Assembly (NCBI GenBank): GCA_000328365.1
Contig: KB305537.1
Coordinates: 124,355-188,354 of the forward strand
DNA: 64,000 nt
Reading direction: 5' to 3'
DNA from: Capitella teleta
Lineage: Eukaryota; Annelida; Polychaeta; Capitellidae
In this document: piece after piece, positions 11,267-40,573 of the stretch
Layout of the letters: each line of letters begins with the position of its first letter
Numbering within the stretch: position 1 is the first letter of the stretch
The notes under the pieces: generated by a model
What the model was told of the DNA's origin: nothing
The model's input: the letters and a program-made list of their open reading frames with translations, nothing else
Database searches by the model: none
Position numbers and translations under genes: made by a program

Positions 11267-12453
11267 ACTCTTTAATTCTACTCTTTAACAATCCTGTGGA
11301 AAGACACGATGAGGAAAACTTCCTTCCACCAAATAAGGAAATAATAAAAAGGGAGATCTGTGATACGCAAGGACGGCTAACATATGATTCACTCAGCACT
11401 GGGCACTCAGCAATGGGTATGAATGGTAAGCGGCAGGTATGGTGGGAATTACTTGCAGTTAGGCAGCACTGTAGGCATGCAGCATTCAAATAGGATTTGC
11501 AATTCGAATAGCAGGTGCAGCGGAACTATGTCCTTCTATTCGCAGGTAGGCCAGAAAGCACAAAAGATAAGCGCTGATCTTATCACGGTACGGTATCTGC
11601 ATCCCTGTCATGACTGAGCAACAGATAAAACCATCAGGGGGAATTAACCGCTCTCGACAACTTCAGAAAATTTGCAAATCATGGTGAGGCATAGAATTCA
11701 AAAGTAGAGGAGAGTAGAAAAGATGAAGAGAAACACAGAGAGAAAAATTGAAAGAAAAGTATATAATTTGACACGACACTTGAAAGTTCAAGTATGTAAG
11801 AATTTGCGTTTGAGAAACTATTGGGTTAAGACGTAAAGAGAGGTCAGAGTGAAGATCTGTGTGCAAGATGCTGGAAGATTGGATGATGAATTCACACAGA
11901 TCTATGCAGTAAAGGCGGAAATAATCCTCCAGACAATTAACTTCCCTTTTTTTCAATTTAATTTAAGACTTTCTTCATTTTCAAGAATTTTCTTACTTGT
12001 GAATAACCTCATCATCAATATATGATTATTTTAATTATATCATTAGCGTTATTATTTTCTTCTTCAATAGCATTGATAATTTACTTGTATAAACTTTTTT
12101 ACAGATGTATGAAGAAGTGGGAACAAGAGAAATGCACAAAATGCGGCCAATCGCTTGATTATTAAGTCTAACCACATCACTGACGCAGTAGGCAATCTTA
12201 CTTTACACGCGTGTACAAAGAGCACTTGTAGTGGTGACAGAAGCAAAAAAAGTGACAATGTGACTTAGTGAGGGTTTCGGCGAAAAGGGTCACATATGAA
12301 AAGTTTAATGATTAAAATATTAATAATCATAACAAATAATTTGTTTTTTTAGCTTCAAATACACAAAAAGTGCTTAAAATGCTTAGAAAGTGAAATAAAA
12401 ATGCAATAAAAATTGACAAAGAATATAAAATATGGCAAATAAAAGCAGGATTT

Positions 12454-12892
12454 AAAGAGGACCTCTTGATTGTTTTGATCTAGTAACGGATGATAGAGGT
12501 TGCATCCCAAAAGACTTTGCATCCCAAAGAGCCTTTTGACTGACATAACTTTAGGCATTACACTTGCTGTGGGCTAATTCCATCGATGCATCGAATTTGA
12601 GAGGTTTAAAATCTCGCTTTCTTCTCGCGTTCGATTTCATACTGCCGTGACGGCATAAAAGTAATTATCCTATTGTTAACAATGGGAGCCGTTGAGTGAG
12701 CAGATCTTTCAGCAGTTCTCATAAAAAGAAATCTCGCACTCAAGCCATTCTGCCTGAGCAAGAAATTCGTATTTTAATTTGTCTTGAATATCGTTCACAG
12801 TTGGCCAAATTCTTCAAAAATGATCTCTCATCACTCACCAAAGCCCTTAGAATTGATTAAAATAGATTCCAAAATAAAAAAAGGTCGTCTTT
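12454..12892. mobile_element. MITE family A, copy 1 (about 440 bp)
   Basis: Nearly collinear with 40574-41038, and its core recurs at 41858-42046. The ends are inverted: left AGAGGACCTCTT, right (reverse complement) AGACGACCTTTT. A TTAA lies next to both ends, which could be the target duplication, as for piggyBac-type elements. There is no coding capacity. It differs from copy 2 by many substitutions and small indels, so this family is not very recent. Confidence 0.7.
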
Positions 12893-14482
12893 AAAAGAAA
12901 GCCTGAGAAAAAATAGCACTGGTTTACTATAATACTATATGCCTACGTTTTTATCCTACACTAGGCGACAGCAATAATCCATAAAATTCATGTACGCTTT
13001 CATTAATTTCTGTCATTATTGCATGACACTGGCTATTAACAGCTAAATTGTCATATAACATTATGTACGAAACTAGACTGCGTGATGGATGCATGGAGCT
13101 CTGTGATAAAAACTCATGTCCGGTGATTGAACTTTGAACCTAGACATGTGGGAATAATTACTCAGATTACTCATTTGAATTTTGAGTCACTAGCTAAGCC
13201 TATCTAGTGAAAGAACCTCACGTAGGCCACACTAAAAACAATTGTACAATAATTAATAAATGAATAAATAAATGATGCAGGAAAAGTTGAAAAAGAACAA
13301 TTCTAATAAATCAACATTATATTATATAATTAGCCATGCCAACAAAGAATCATGTTTCGAAATAGCTTCTGATAATGAAGGCCTGCCGGTCAGCTGATTA
13401 CTTAACGACTTAAACGAGAGATCAATCAACTTAATCAATTATCAAGTTAGTCACGGAGTCGGGCGTGGCGGTCAGCTTGGTGGTCAAGCCTCCAGCTGGC
13501 AGACGAGGGACACGGAATAATTTAAGCGAATGACTGATGGAATGACTATAGCGGACTAAACAGGTGCGACGAGGCAGTGCATCTCACCATGGTTGTTGAG
13601 TTGGCTGCAAGTCGAGGAGCAAATGCACCGGTCGCAGATCCAACCGAGTAAATAATTCTCTTCAACATCGCCACAGGTCAAAGTTCAAGAGTTCAAGGAC
13701 GACCATATTGTGAGAAAGTTAGTTTCGGACTATTTTTAACCAGTTTTTGATTTCATAATTGTAAGTGATATTGTGTAAAATACACCGTTTTGTCGTCATA
13801 AATATTACTGTATTCTTATTCAGCTTTTATTATATCTCAAAAATTGTTATATTGTCCGAGCAGTGTTTATTTCTACGCATCAAAGAGAACTTTCTGATCA
13901 CGCATCAGAGAACTTTTTTCGCGAGTAAATGCGTTATGATGTTCTGATTGGATTCTTATTTGGAACGACAATGTGCGGTGCAATAAAATACTACGCGAAA
14001 ATTTAAGCCAAAAAAATTATGTCGATTCCGATCTTGATCTTCTAAATGTCTGTGAGGTACCGCTTTGCTCACAAAAATAACTTACTCTTTAATGTCAGGC
14101 GTTTTGTTGGTGGAACCAGGACCACGCGACAACCTCTTAGTTTCAATCGAACCAGTCGAGTTCAAAAACATCATTGCGTTCGAGTGGGTGATGTCTAGAA
14201 CTGACGGGCCATAATCCCAGACAGATTTATAAAAAGCTCTACACTGTGCGCCACGAGAACAAACAGGCGTAATCAGTATCCATTATTATTTTTACGTACT
14301 TTCATTCAGAATCACTGTATTTTCTCTCCTTAATTGCCATGCATGTTCACACACAGATAAATAATTCACGTTCTTTATTTTCACGAAATTTCATTTGTTC
14401 CTAATGTTCTTTACACTTCTTCGTGTTTGCACGTTCACCATGTATCGTCGTTATACAGGCACTTTCGATGAATTAACATTTC

Positions 14483-14550
14483 ATGAATAATTATAAATTA
14501 TGAATAATTATAAATTATGAATAATTATAAATTATGAATAATTATAAATT
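14483..14550. repeat. 17-bp tandem repeat, four copies
   Basis: The unit ATGAATAATTATAAATT is repeated four times without change, followed by a decayed partial copy. It lies just upstream of a LINE remnant. I see no function. Confidence 0.9.
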
Positions 14551-14599
14551 ATAAATAAACCATCCAATCTCATTGAAACCCCGCGTGGTAAATGCCGTG

Positions 14600-15140
14600 T
14601 TTTAATTGTCTCATCACTTGGTCAGTCAGCTCCACAATATTTGAAAGAATTTGCGAGCCTTACGTCCATCCACTCAGGCCACTGAGATCGTCCGATGATG
14701 CTTTTATGCTGAAAACACATCATTCAAAAATAGGTACGGGGCACGATCGATGGTGCGTGAAGGAACCAAGATGTGGAATTCTCTACCAAGAGAGTTACGA
14801 GTGTCGCAGCCATCGTCGTCATTCAAGAAGAAATTGAAGACTTTTATGTTTCGTCAATGTTACATAACCTAATATTTTAATTCATATCTTAGCATTTTGT
14901 GTATGTAAATATTACGTCTCAGGGTGTTCCAGCTAGTGCAGTGAGTTTTTCGACCAGGAAGAGGACGGGCTCTTGCCACGGTTTTCTCACATATGAAATG
15001 GCACTGCAGGTGCACCCATGACTCTCTTAACCTTGTGCATCTTTCTATCATAATTGCATGTAATTTTCTTTTGTGTTTAACTTTATCATGTAATTGTACA
15101 TTTTGCGCTATAAAATGTCCCTCCCTCATTCAAATTTGAA
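14600..15140 (+). mobile_element. 3' end of a degraded CR1/Jockey-group LINE
   Basis: Different plus frames together read LRSSDDAF, then RSMVREGTKMWNSLPREL and SSSFKKKLKTFMFRQ. This is the characteristic C-terminal tail of CR1-like reverse transcriptases, which typically reads LRSSD...R..FS..APRLWNSLP...R...S...FK..LKT.LF. At least two frameshifts and one stop separate the pieces. The sequence up to about 15140 (CCAGGAAGAGGACGGGC and following) looks like the LINE 3' UTR. It is an old, strongly 5'-truncated insertion, about 0.4 kb upstream of the POLR2E start. Confidence 0.75.
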
Positions 15141-15517
15141 TTTTTATTTGATCTCTTTGCATAAAATAATAAGTGCAGAATATCATGACTAATCCATACA
15201 ATATAATATTATTGATTAGCCGACTCCCATTACTGTACGATAGTGTACCCAGCAAGGATTGAAGAAGCTTAGATGTTATCCTAAGGTAACATTAACATAA
15301 CTTACACAAAGAAATCCGCTTCCTAGCGCAATCATAAAGCACTTGTGTGGGCGAATAAATCTTATTTCTCCGACAAACGTAGAATTAACGATGCGAAACT
15401 GATTCATTTCGGAGCAGCTGGCTTTGTATCTAATATTTTGGCGTTGTTTGCAATGATTGCAGCTCGATTTCTTATTGATAACCACAATATATTGATTTAC
15501 ATTTAAATTTAAACACC

Positions 15518-22413
<6,896 letters not shown>

Positions 22414-22662
22414 GGCAGCATTTCTATCCATTGTAAGTGGTTTATTTTTTAATCTGCGTGGCTTTTATATTTTGGTGTTTTCGTGCTCGTCAGCCCATGT
22501 GACCTGGTTCATATTTCAGGGCCTATTACTGATATATTTATATATATTTATCTGTGTCTCATAATTTGAAAGGCTTTATTGACAAAGAATTTTTTCATTC
22601 TGACTCACCGAGAGGTTAAGTTTCCCATGAATTGTCCCACTTGTGTGATATTAAAATATAAA

Positions 22663-22668
22663 AATAAA
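22663..22668 (+). terminator. Poly(A) signal of POLR2E
   Basis: AATAAA about 250 bases after the stop codon, the first clear signal downstream. Confidence 0.5.
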
Positions 22669-25600
22669 ATGCTACATCACTTGGCCAAAACCAGCTGCAT
22701 TGACGATTATTGTAAAAACACTTGATAACTATAAATGACTTGAGCTCTTATAACACAAATCATGACCTAATCGCGCGCTCTTTATCGATTCGCAAGTAAG
22801 CGTGAGAACAACACCTCTGACCTTGGGTTCAGGCTGGCGTCCGGCGTAATGTCCTTAATGACATTGCGTCCAGGTGTGGTCATGATTAGGCCTCCTCACT
22901 TGACCGCTTGATCATTAGCTTCTTGCACCCGGTCACTTTTGTGCACTTGAGGTCATATGCTTTGATTTTTTTTCTTTCTCTTTGCAGTTGATTCTTGTTC
23001 ATAATCGCCATGGAAACCCGTTCTTATCATCATCATCTTCGCCTTCATAATAAAATAACTAAACTTAATCATTTGCGCGTTCTTTTTTTTTTCAGTCTGA
23101 TATTTCCACCGCATGGAATTCCTTGTTGATGAGCTTTGTATGACGTCAATAATATGTGCACATATTGGTTATAAATTAACCTTGAACGTTGTGTTTACCT
23201 ATTTTTCTATTTGTGGCCAAATTGAATGTCATTCATGTAAAATTGTTAATGAAAGAGTACTCCATTCCATTCATTAAGTTTTAGTTTTAATCTAATCAAC
23301 AGGTTCCTTCCTCTCTCGTCCGGGCGGGAATTGTTCAAATCCTGGAAATAGTAGAAAATCCTGAGCAAGGATGGCTGAACTTCAATTGGTTCAATAGGCA
23401 TTTATCACTGTCTGCTTCCTAGTACATCAAAGCTAGATGGTGATTATATTGGACTCGATGTGATAAAGACGTTTTCCTTGGGTGCGAACTTTTATTTTAT
23501 TTTTTGAACACGTAGCAAACAAGGAATAAATCAGATGAAACATTCGACATCGTTCACATGATACTCAAAAAGCTCAAGAGAAACATTAAACAGCATCCGG
23601 CTTATAAAAAGGAGGAAATTGCATCGTACTTGCTACTTACATGTACAGTGTGCAATGTACGTGTGAACAGCCTAGAAACGACGTCATTTATTTCCTATCA
23701 TAATCCAATAGTCAATGATTGACGCCCTTTCCGAGTTGGGTGACTGGGTTTAAAACAACCTCGAGCATGAATAGCTGCTCCCAAGATGTTCTGCTGGCGC
23801 ATGCAACACTGAAGAAGGAACCCTGCATTCAATAAAACGGCAAGCAAAGCATTGGAGGTCAAGATGACCTCCCGTGACCCAGTCACAATTTACGGTAACC
23901 GAGAGGGCAGGCGTCACGTATTGTGTAACTGTGGTGCCGATTGCTATCAAATAATCGTTCTCTCCTCAGAACGGCACTAAAGAGTTGTATGACCACGCGA
24001 AGTAGAAAACGGACTGAATGTATTCATGTATGATCATGTTTACATTTCGACAATCTGGACTCTAAACTCTTAAACGCAACTGGTGGATATTTCCATCGCT
24101 TCAAGCTAAATAAATAAACACAAGTACTTGTAGTTTTTTAAAGAAGAATTAAAAATGCGAATTAGGCCAAATTAAGACAATATTGTTCATCTGTTTAGTT
24201 CGATTTTCCTTTCCTTACCATTCGTAACATTTATACATTTGTAAATAAGATCATTTGATTTGCGTGTGAAGTTGTGAACCAGGAGATTCATGCATGTGCT
24301 TTTAAAAGTATACTGTGTTTGGATTACTAATACATATATACAGGATCTTACATCAATACATATTTTGCCTGTGCAAGTGAACAGAAAAGAGAAATACTAG
24401 GGGTGGAAATGGGGCCGGGAAGTTGAACCCGAATATCCGTCTTTCCTACCGGGAAGATTACTTGTACAAGTAATTTTTCCCCTGCAGTCTACTCAATCGA
24501 AGGAAATATATATATAAAAATTAAAAAAATCTGACGTATAATTCACATTTCTGTTCTCTCTGAACAGCAGATACCGATTTTCTTATGTTGAAGAGATAAC
24601 TTTCCCTATTAACTGCTACTTCGCACGCAGGCAGTACAGCTCAAAATGGCCGAGTCCTGAAACCAGGCGGCGCCCCCATTTGATCACGTGATGTGCCCAC
24701 TACGTCAACACAGGGTTGCACGCACCATGCAACTCACAGGCGTATCATCCACAATAGGTTTATTATTCGATCTGAATTGTCTGATTACGCAACATTAGAT
24801 CACGCGTGATACGCAATCCCAGATCGCGTTGCGCATGCCCAGGGGTGGCGGTACTCGGTTAATGCAGCGCTTAAGTACGCAGTGCATATACGGTAATGAC
24901 AGAGCTGAATTCGGCCGTAAATTCATTCCCATGTCCCACATACGGACCCATAACGGCCGGGATGTCGATCGTGGCAAAACAACAAACATTAATTTGTACA
25001 CGGTAAACGTGTTTGCGATCTGCTATCTATACTTGAAATCCAGCGTGGTGCGTGTTACTGGGGCGGTATGACATTCACGACAATTTACGCGTATTAATAT
25101 CGAATTTATGAAGATATCTTATCTGCAATCGGCATTCACACTCAATGTACGTACGGGGTGTGAGGGGGTGGGGGGGGAGTATTCTCTCTTCCTCTTTGAC
25201 CATTTTGGTTTCATATTATTCGTCGTGACGGCATCACAATTAATGCACTTTGATCTCATGTCATGCAGCATTATCAAAAAAAAAAAAAAAAAAAAAAAAT
25301 ATATATATAACTACGGAATTCTATGAAATATTAATTAACTAAAAAATGACGGCTTTTGGTATCGATCCGTTTTCAGGTAGGATATTACATGCCATCAAGT
25401 ATTGCATTATAGGTCTACTTGTATTAAAGTGTAGAATAAGCCGTTCACGATAAACAAATATTCAGTACACCTATAACTTATAGGCCTATACTGTTAATGC
25501 AATTTACATAAGATGATTATAATATTATTATAATATGATCAATGCTAGTATAGTATATCAGTTAAAGGAAATTGCCAGGAAAAAAAAAAAAAGAAGATAA

Positions 25601-25813
25601 TATAATAATATTATAATATATTCCATTCTCATAAATATACATGTGCAGTGAGTTTGTGAAAAATAATATGAAAACAAAAGTTACCAAAGGAGCTCACACT
25701 ACAGTGTAGTATTGATAATTGCCAGTAATTAATTTCTGCTTTCCTTCTTATCTTTATTTTATTTTTATTTATTTATTATTTTTTTTTTTTCTCTTTCTTT
25801 ATCTTTATCTTTA

Positions 25814-25848
<35 letters not shown>

Positions 25849-26581
25849 GGGGGGGGAGGGTCACAAGGCTGGCACGTACAGAATATGTGTAATATATTAG
25901 TAATTTTTTTGAACTAAACTTCGCCATTGAGCAACAGTTGAACAGTACTATATTAATAATAATCATAAATTCACACTATAAAACATTGACTCACGTGTTT
26001 ATGTATATTTTTTACTATCGCGATGACACACTATTCTGCTGAAACTAAAATACTGACTCACGTCGGTCTCACTGTGAGTCCGCGAGCAAATGATAAACAG
26101 GGTTACATACAGAACTGTTTATCAGGAGCACAGCATGCTTTGCGCGCCTATCTCATGACATGACAGCTGTAATGTTATCGAACTTTTCGCTGTCAAAATT
26201 TCAAGAGATCGGAAAAGCCGAACGAGTCACGATATGTTGATATCCTAAATACGACTATTTCATTCCTCTTTCGCGCTAAAAATCAAACCGAGAAGATTGC
26301 CTGTATGACGGCAACAATTCCGGGAATTTAGATAAAAAATGCATTGAAAGAACTTGTATTTATTTCATTCATAAAGCATGTTTATTGAGTATAAATCCGG
26401 AAGTAAATAAAATTGCTCATCCACGTTCCAAGGCCGTATTCAAATCCATTGATTTTGTACGCATAATAAGCCGGCCCCTGAACGTGTGTGATCCTATTAA
26501 TGAGGTTACTGCGCCTGCGCGGTGGCGGTATTAAAACTCAGCGCATGCGTGACCCTAATTCCTCGTGTATCAGATGTTTCA
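22669..26581. other. Intergenic, about 3.9 kb, no gene seen
   Basis: AT-rich DNA between POLR2E and the ZSWIM gene. No exon-like frame with motif support on either strand. It includes a long A run at 25275-25299, AT-rich inverted repeats near 25500-25620 and a pyrimidine tract listed separately. The last 150 bases before the ZSWIM start are GC-richer (GCGCCTGCGCGGTGG), fitting a TATA-less promoter. Confidence 0.5.
25737..25861. repeat. Pyrimidine tract ending in a G run
   Basis: A 125-base T-rich tract contains CTTTAT repeats, a T run of about 30 and then GGGGGGGGAGGG. It is low-complexity sequence prone to slippage and to sequencing error. Confidence 0.9.
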
Positions 26582-35217
<8,636 letters not shown>

Positions 35218-35875
35218 CAACCAGCTCCTCTCCCCTGCCCCGCGGCCGTGCAGTCTTACGCCCCCCACCCCCCCACCCCGCACGCTCACTCCAAGCTCTT
35301 CCACCCCCAACGCCTGCTGCCGGCCAGTGTGCTGACCAAATCGCTCTACCCCGACAAACTGCTCAGCTTTAGATGACGGTGGCTCCGGGGCGAGGCCTCT
35401 CAAAGTGACCTCCGAGCGGGAGGAGAGGAGCAACGGTGGCGCCCTCTTGCCTGGAGGGAAGAGGGCCACCCTGATCTCATGAAGGGTAAAATGATAGCGC
35501 CCTCCTATCATCATCAACTGTGTGCAATGCATGTTTTTACTCGTCTAGTTCTAACGGTGCTACTCAGCAAGTCAGAATGATACATCAGGATGAGTGGCTT
35601 AACGACTGTGGTTGATATTTTGAATATCCAAAGTGCTCGTCTACTTTTGTGCTTGTCTATATTTTTTTCTCTTGTTTTGTGTGTGTGCATATTATTCTTG
35701 CGTACGTGTGTATTTGATTGGGTCTTATTATTTGTTTTAATTTTTTTATTTACGCTTTCTGTTATGTCATCGCTATTTTTATCTTTCAGTTTGTTGTCCG
35801 ATGAAACTGTGTTTTTCATTATTATGGGTTTTTTTTTTTTTTTTTTTTTGTTATGATATAATAATATACTGACGA

Positions 35876-35881
35876 AATAAA
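35876..35881 (+). terminator. Poly(A) signal candidate of ZSWIM
   Basis: AATAAA about 660 bases after the stop, following a long T run. A second candidate is at 36696-36701. Using the second would bring the message within about 100 bases of the 3' end of the convergent EIF2B3 gene. Confidence 0.45.
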
Positions 35882-36792
35882 ATGCATGAAATTTAACACG
35901 AATTCACCGTAGGATGATGTATGCATGACTGTTTATCGATTATCTTCTTTCGTTATTTATTTTTTATTATCGTAACTAATCGATCGATTATGAAATCCAT
36001 GCAATGTTTTTTTGGCTAATCCTTCTACCTCTTCATCTATGAAATTGTTGCGTAGGTTATTTCAATATTATAATACAATTTATATTTTATCATTTTCCAA
36101 AAGTGACTGTACCTCTCATTTGCTACATTTCCAATTTTTATTACTATTATAATTATTATTAATTTTGTTTTTGGTGCAAATTGCCAAAAAGAAAAAGACA
36201 AAAAAAAAAATAAGAAAAAATTATTTATTTATACTCCAATGATATGCATGTCTCTCCCCTGTCCATATCGTTTCAACTAATCTTCCTAATTACGATTATT
36301 TTGCTCGGAAGCAATACGAAACACCACCTGTATGCAAATCCTCCTTCCACGCCCCCCTACTCTGTTGCTATGGTTACCCTTCCAAAATCCTCACGATGAT
36401 CTCAATCAACATAGCAAATTCATCTTCAGTGACTAAAAACAAATTATGTTTCTCTACCTCGCGTGAAAATGTCAAGTCTCACGAGTAACCACTTCTTTTT
36501 TTTTTTCTCTTTTGTTTCTCTGTTAGGTAATTCACTGTGTTCATATTTTCCATTGAACCGAATCAGCAGCTGTGTTGTCTCCTCCAGGGTCCTAGGCCCT
36601 TCCTCTCCTCATAATTATGTCATGTGATCAAGTGAGTCTGTGTCCTCTTGTGTACGCTTGTCACCTTCACTATCAACACTCAAAGCTGTTTATGAAATAA
36701 ATTTGATATCTTTACAGCATTCATTCACTTTTTTTTTCCTTCCACTTCTTCCTCTCAAGAGATAACAATATAAATGAGATGTTATTAAATTA
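35882..36792. other. Space between convergent ZSWIM and EIF2B3, no gene seen
   Basis: AT-rich sequence, possibly ZSWIM 3' UTR for most of its length. No coding signal on either strand. Confidence 0.5.
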
Positions 36793-36798
36793 TTTATT
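36793..36798 (-). terminator. Poly(A) signal of EIF2B3
   Basis: Plus TTTATT gives AATAAA on the minus strand only 15 bases after the stop codon, implying a very short 3' UTR. Confidence 0.5.
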
Positions 36799-36813
36799 TG
36801 AAGAATAAGACAA

Positions 36814-39800
36814 TTACTCCACTTCCATCAACTGTTCCAAATTGACGATCACTTCATTGGTGGATTTGCCTGCAAAAAAAGAGCACACGAGTGCTGATAA
36901 GGTTAGTTTATCAGAATATTTACGGCTGTGGTGGGGTCATAAGGTCAAGTCCCTTTGTGTATGCTGCTGCCCGGTAGGATTGGCTTTAAGTGCTACGCGG
37001 GCTTAAGTTAACCTCGCATTGCGGAGTAAAACCTCTTAGAATCCAGCAATTTCACTGCGTTTGGCAAAATGAACAGGAAACGAGAGGCGTTTACATAATT
37101 CAAGGCTCCGGGAAAAAGCAAAATGGAGCGGTAATCCACGCTAGAATGCCTTCAGTCGTTCTTATGGCCCCCGGGGCTATTTGAGCAGTCATCGAATCAC
37201 TCGCAAATTAAAAAAATAACGGATGGCCCGCGCTAAGGTAAACATCATTCAAGGACTCCGGCGCTTCTTGACGGCGTCGTGAATTATAAATGATGAGCAG
37301 TAAGAGTACTCGGTTGATAGGTAGCGGAGAAATAATTCACCACACAAGGCGTTAGTCACAGAGATAGGAGAGCTACACGCAATAAAAGAGATAATTGATT
37401 AAAAAAAAGGGAAGGTATAAACATGACATACAGTTCCTTTGTTTAAATGCTATGCAATAATGGCTGGTTATTAAAACTACGAAACACACAGATTAATGTC
37501 AATATTAATTGCCAATATAATCATTTTTATGAGCAGGGTTAATTTCACTTTTATTTTATATAATATTGAGTGCATGTAAATAGAACACTTTAATGTTAAA
37601 TTGATTTTTTTTTTTTTTTCCAGCTCGTAAAATGTTTGGGAATAAATTACGTTGATAAAAATCAGCATGGTCTCCAAACCAAGGATTCCTTTTCCAATAA
37701 ATATTTTTAGAAATGATGATGAAATGATAGAAATGGCGGATACAACAGTATCGCGACGTGAGCTAAGAGCGCCAAAGACAACTGACCGATGACACTCTGA
37801 CCGCCCGTCACCAGACAATCCTTGAGCTCACACTTGGCGCCGAGCCGAGCCTCAGAGCAAACAACCGTCCCGCTGAGAGTACTCCTGGAGAATGGCATCA
37901 ATCACCAACGAGGAATTCCTGCGGGGAGCACTAACCCTTCTTCAATGGTCACATGATTCATGATGATGCAATTGGTGATCTTAACGTGGTCGCCTATGAC
38001 ACAGTGTTTGCCGATCACAGAGCGCTTGATTCCCGAACGCTCTCCCACAGAGGACCCCTCGGCCATCAGGCTGTCAGCCCCAACCTACGAGAACCAAAGC
38101 GTACGATCCGATCTCCAAGAGCAAACAAGACTCACGGTCGACTTTGAGGGGATCTGCACGGAGGGTGCCACTAGGGGCTCATCCAACACGCCCACTCTTG
38201 CGAGTTCTTTGGCCATCTGCCAACAAAAAGATTTAGGTCAAAGGTCAGCACAGGTGTCAAAATTTCACTTGGTTTCATTTGAAACCATCTACTGCTTAAG
38301 AAGTCTTACTGTGAGATCTCAAAATTAATCGCCCCCCCCCCCACCCCTTAATGAATGATGCTGGGGTTTCGGGGTGTTATGACATCATCAATCCAATCAA
38401 TTGATTAGCAACCGTCATAATTTGATTTATATTTTGATAAATCTTCATGTGTGTTGTCCTGGTTTTGGGGGCGAAATTTAAAAGCAATAATCAATGACCT
38501 GTTAAAATGACCTTCTCATGACATTTTATTGAATGAATAATTATTAATAAAACCAACACTATATCATAGTGTGAGCCCTAGGTCATTAGTCATCTTGATC
38601 TTTAAAATAAATCCATGCAGAATCAGTTTTTGTTACGTGTAGCTCATTTGCATAGGAAAAGATCTTGTACTAAGAAATATCTTTAAAAAAAACCCCATAC
38701 CAAATGGTACAGTAGCAATTAATATTTTCAGTTAATTAAATTTTCTTAATTTCGTGCTGATTAAGACGTTTTGCTGAATCTTTTTTCGCTGTTCAGTCAA
38801 AGTTGGCTCATCACGCAATGTATGTAGAGAGGCGATTAATTTATAGCAAAGATAAAATACGAGCTGTCATCCACTCTCAGGTTAAAGTGGTCTGTGTGTA
38901 TCCGCCATTGATGAATGCACAGCGCGACTGCATCACTGTGTATCATTCTAACACTTTGCGACACCAAGACCATTTAAACACAGGTGCATGAGGGTGATTA
39001 AAGGCATCCCTGGATGTCTCACCTGTCGGTTGGCTTCACAGTAAGAAACAAGGGTGTTGACCCTCACGCAAAGTTCATCCTTGACCATGATTGCATAACA
39101 CTTCATGCGGTCGCCATGGAAACAATCCCGCATCGAGGCCGAGTCGTTCGGATGCGTCGAATACTCTTGAACCAGTCGAGAAAAGCCGTCCTCATTCTCA
39201 CCTCCGTCTGCGAGCGATAAAATTATGCACAAAGCGAGGGAGGAGAATGGTGAGCAGAATCACCTTGCCTCACATCAGCGGTCATGTTTAAACTCTGGTC
39301 CTGGTCTTTGGCACAGTGGCGACGACGGAACTGCCTCCGCACCAAGTGAGGTATGAACTCCCCTTTGATGGTTGTCGAGGTGGAAAGAGCGCTGAACATA
39401 AACAATTACTCAAATTAATTAACTTTAAATTTTAAACCGACCCATCGCAGGCGTGATCAAGCAGACTCCTCTTCATGAAGTACAAGTGGGCGTCCATGAC
39501 GCGGTTTTTGAGCCGCACCATCGGAAACCTACGAAGGAGAACGTAAGCAAAAACGCGAGACAGGAACGCCGCACAAACTTTTTGAGAAACGAGTGCTTGA
39601 AGGTGAGCGTCTGCTCCAAATCGGCCTCCGATGAAATGAACAGCAGGCGATTGTCGGGACTCAAACCCACCACATCGTGCTCTGCGTGAATGGAACGTTA
39701 GACGAGGCCTCGGAGCAGTCGAGCTACAACACCGACCGACTTTCCTGTTGGCTTTGCCCCCAGGAACGGATGCCTCAGAGACATCGGGCGAAGGAGCCAG

Positions 39801-40310
39801 CAACATAGTGAGGGCCGCGTCTCTGGTGCGATGAAGGTCAGCCATCTGGTGCAGTTGGACGCTGCATATGAGGTCACAGCTGACCACTAAGAGGTCACTC
39901 TGCAAGACAGAACGCAGTCAATAAAAGTCTTCCATTGGTCACTTAATTCCATACTTTGATCTGATCGGCTATGTGCCGGAGAGAATCCAGAGTACCCCAA
40001 TCCTCTTCATAAGGAATTGAAACGAAATGAAGCTTAATTTTCACGTCACAGATCTGTTCAAGGGTTTTGAGGATTGATTGCAGGTCAGTTTCACAAACGA
40101 CAATTGTGGCCTCTGAAGAAGTAGGGATGTGAGGCACCGTTTCAATGCTGAGTGGGGCAAACCTGAGAATCCTGATGTTTCCAGCATGTTCACAGGATAC
40201 CACACGAGGGGTCTGTTTGCCACTGGAAGCAGGGCTTTGGGCATGCATGACGTGAGGTCGCTCATGCGTGACCCCCTCCCGGCGGCCATGATAATGGCCT
40301 GGAACTCCAT
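36814..40310 (-). CDS. EIF2B3: Translation initiation factor eIF2B subunit gamma
   Basis: Part of the eIF2B catalytic subcomplex (with epsilon) that recharges eIF2 with GTP. Eleven exons (minus order): 40310-40163, 40112-39955, 39899-39737, 39681-39579, 39528-39442, 39391-39264, 39207-39023, 38216-38136, 38084-37936, 37884-37787 and 36869-36814. They total 1356 nt, 451 residues; human is 452. The N-terminal nucleotidyltransferase-like domain starts [16 protein letters not shown] and keeps the [20 protein letters not shown] block and LLVVSCDLI. The C-terminal left-handed beta-helix shows hexapeptide-like turns ([24 protein letters not shown]). The extreme end [15 protein letters not shown] matches the human tail VNEVIVGNDQLMEI. 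A Ser/His-rich loop near residues 160-180 is poorly conserved. Eight of ten introns are 50-56 bp; all phases agree. Identity is certain. Confidence 0.96.
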
Positions 40311-40573
40311 GTTCTGAAGAGACACAAAATTCACATCCACTCTTAGAAGTGTTGACCATCATGATATCACAAATTGGCTGAGAATTAATTGGCAGAAATG
40401 CAGTTAGTAGCTAGGCCTTGAATCTTGACGGTCTTGCATGGTTCAATACCCGGAGAAGACAGGGAGACGAGCAAATACCCTGTGACCCAATGAACTGGCC
40501 AAAAATAAGCGAAAGCCTCTGAGACTCAAGTTTCAATCATCAAAATAAAGTTTCCAAACTCAGAGGTTGCTTT
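40311..40573. other. Upstream region of EIF2B3
   Basis: Short stretch between the EIF2B3 start and a MITE. It must hold 5' UTR and promoter, but no clear element is visible. The MITE begins only about 260 bases upstream of the start codon. Confidence 0.4.

Larger units (their letters stand above)
11267..14599. other. Intergenic, divergent region between GPX4 and POLR2E
   Basis: No host gene found. It contains one MITE copy and a 17-bp tandem repeat, both listed separately, and AT-rich filler. A TATAAAAA word at 14228-14235 (+) looks like a core promoter element, but no coding exon follows it before a LINE remnant. Confidence 0.5.

Noticed and set aside
26522-26581. Upstream in-frame ATG adding 20 residues to ZSWIM
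   Set aside because: The downstream start gives MALAKRLC, like the vertebrate N-terminus; the extra residues look like translated 5' UTR.
40380-40465. tRNA or tRNA-derived SINE (B-box-like GGTTCAATACC)
   Set aside because: The T-arm bases do not pair properly and no A box or acceptor stem is found at the right distance.
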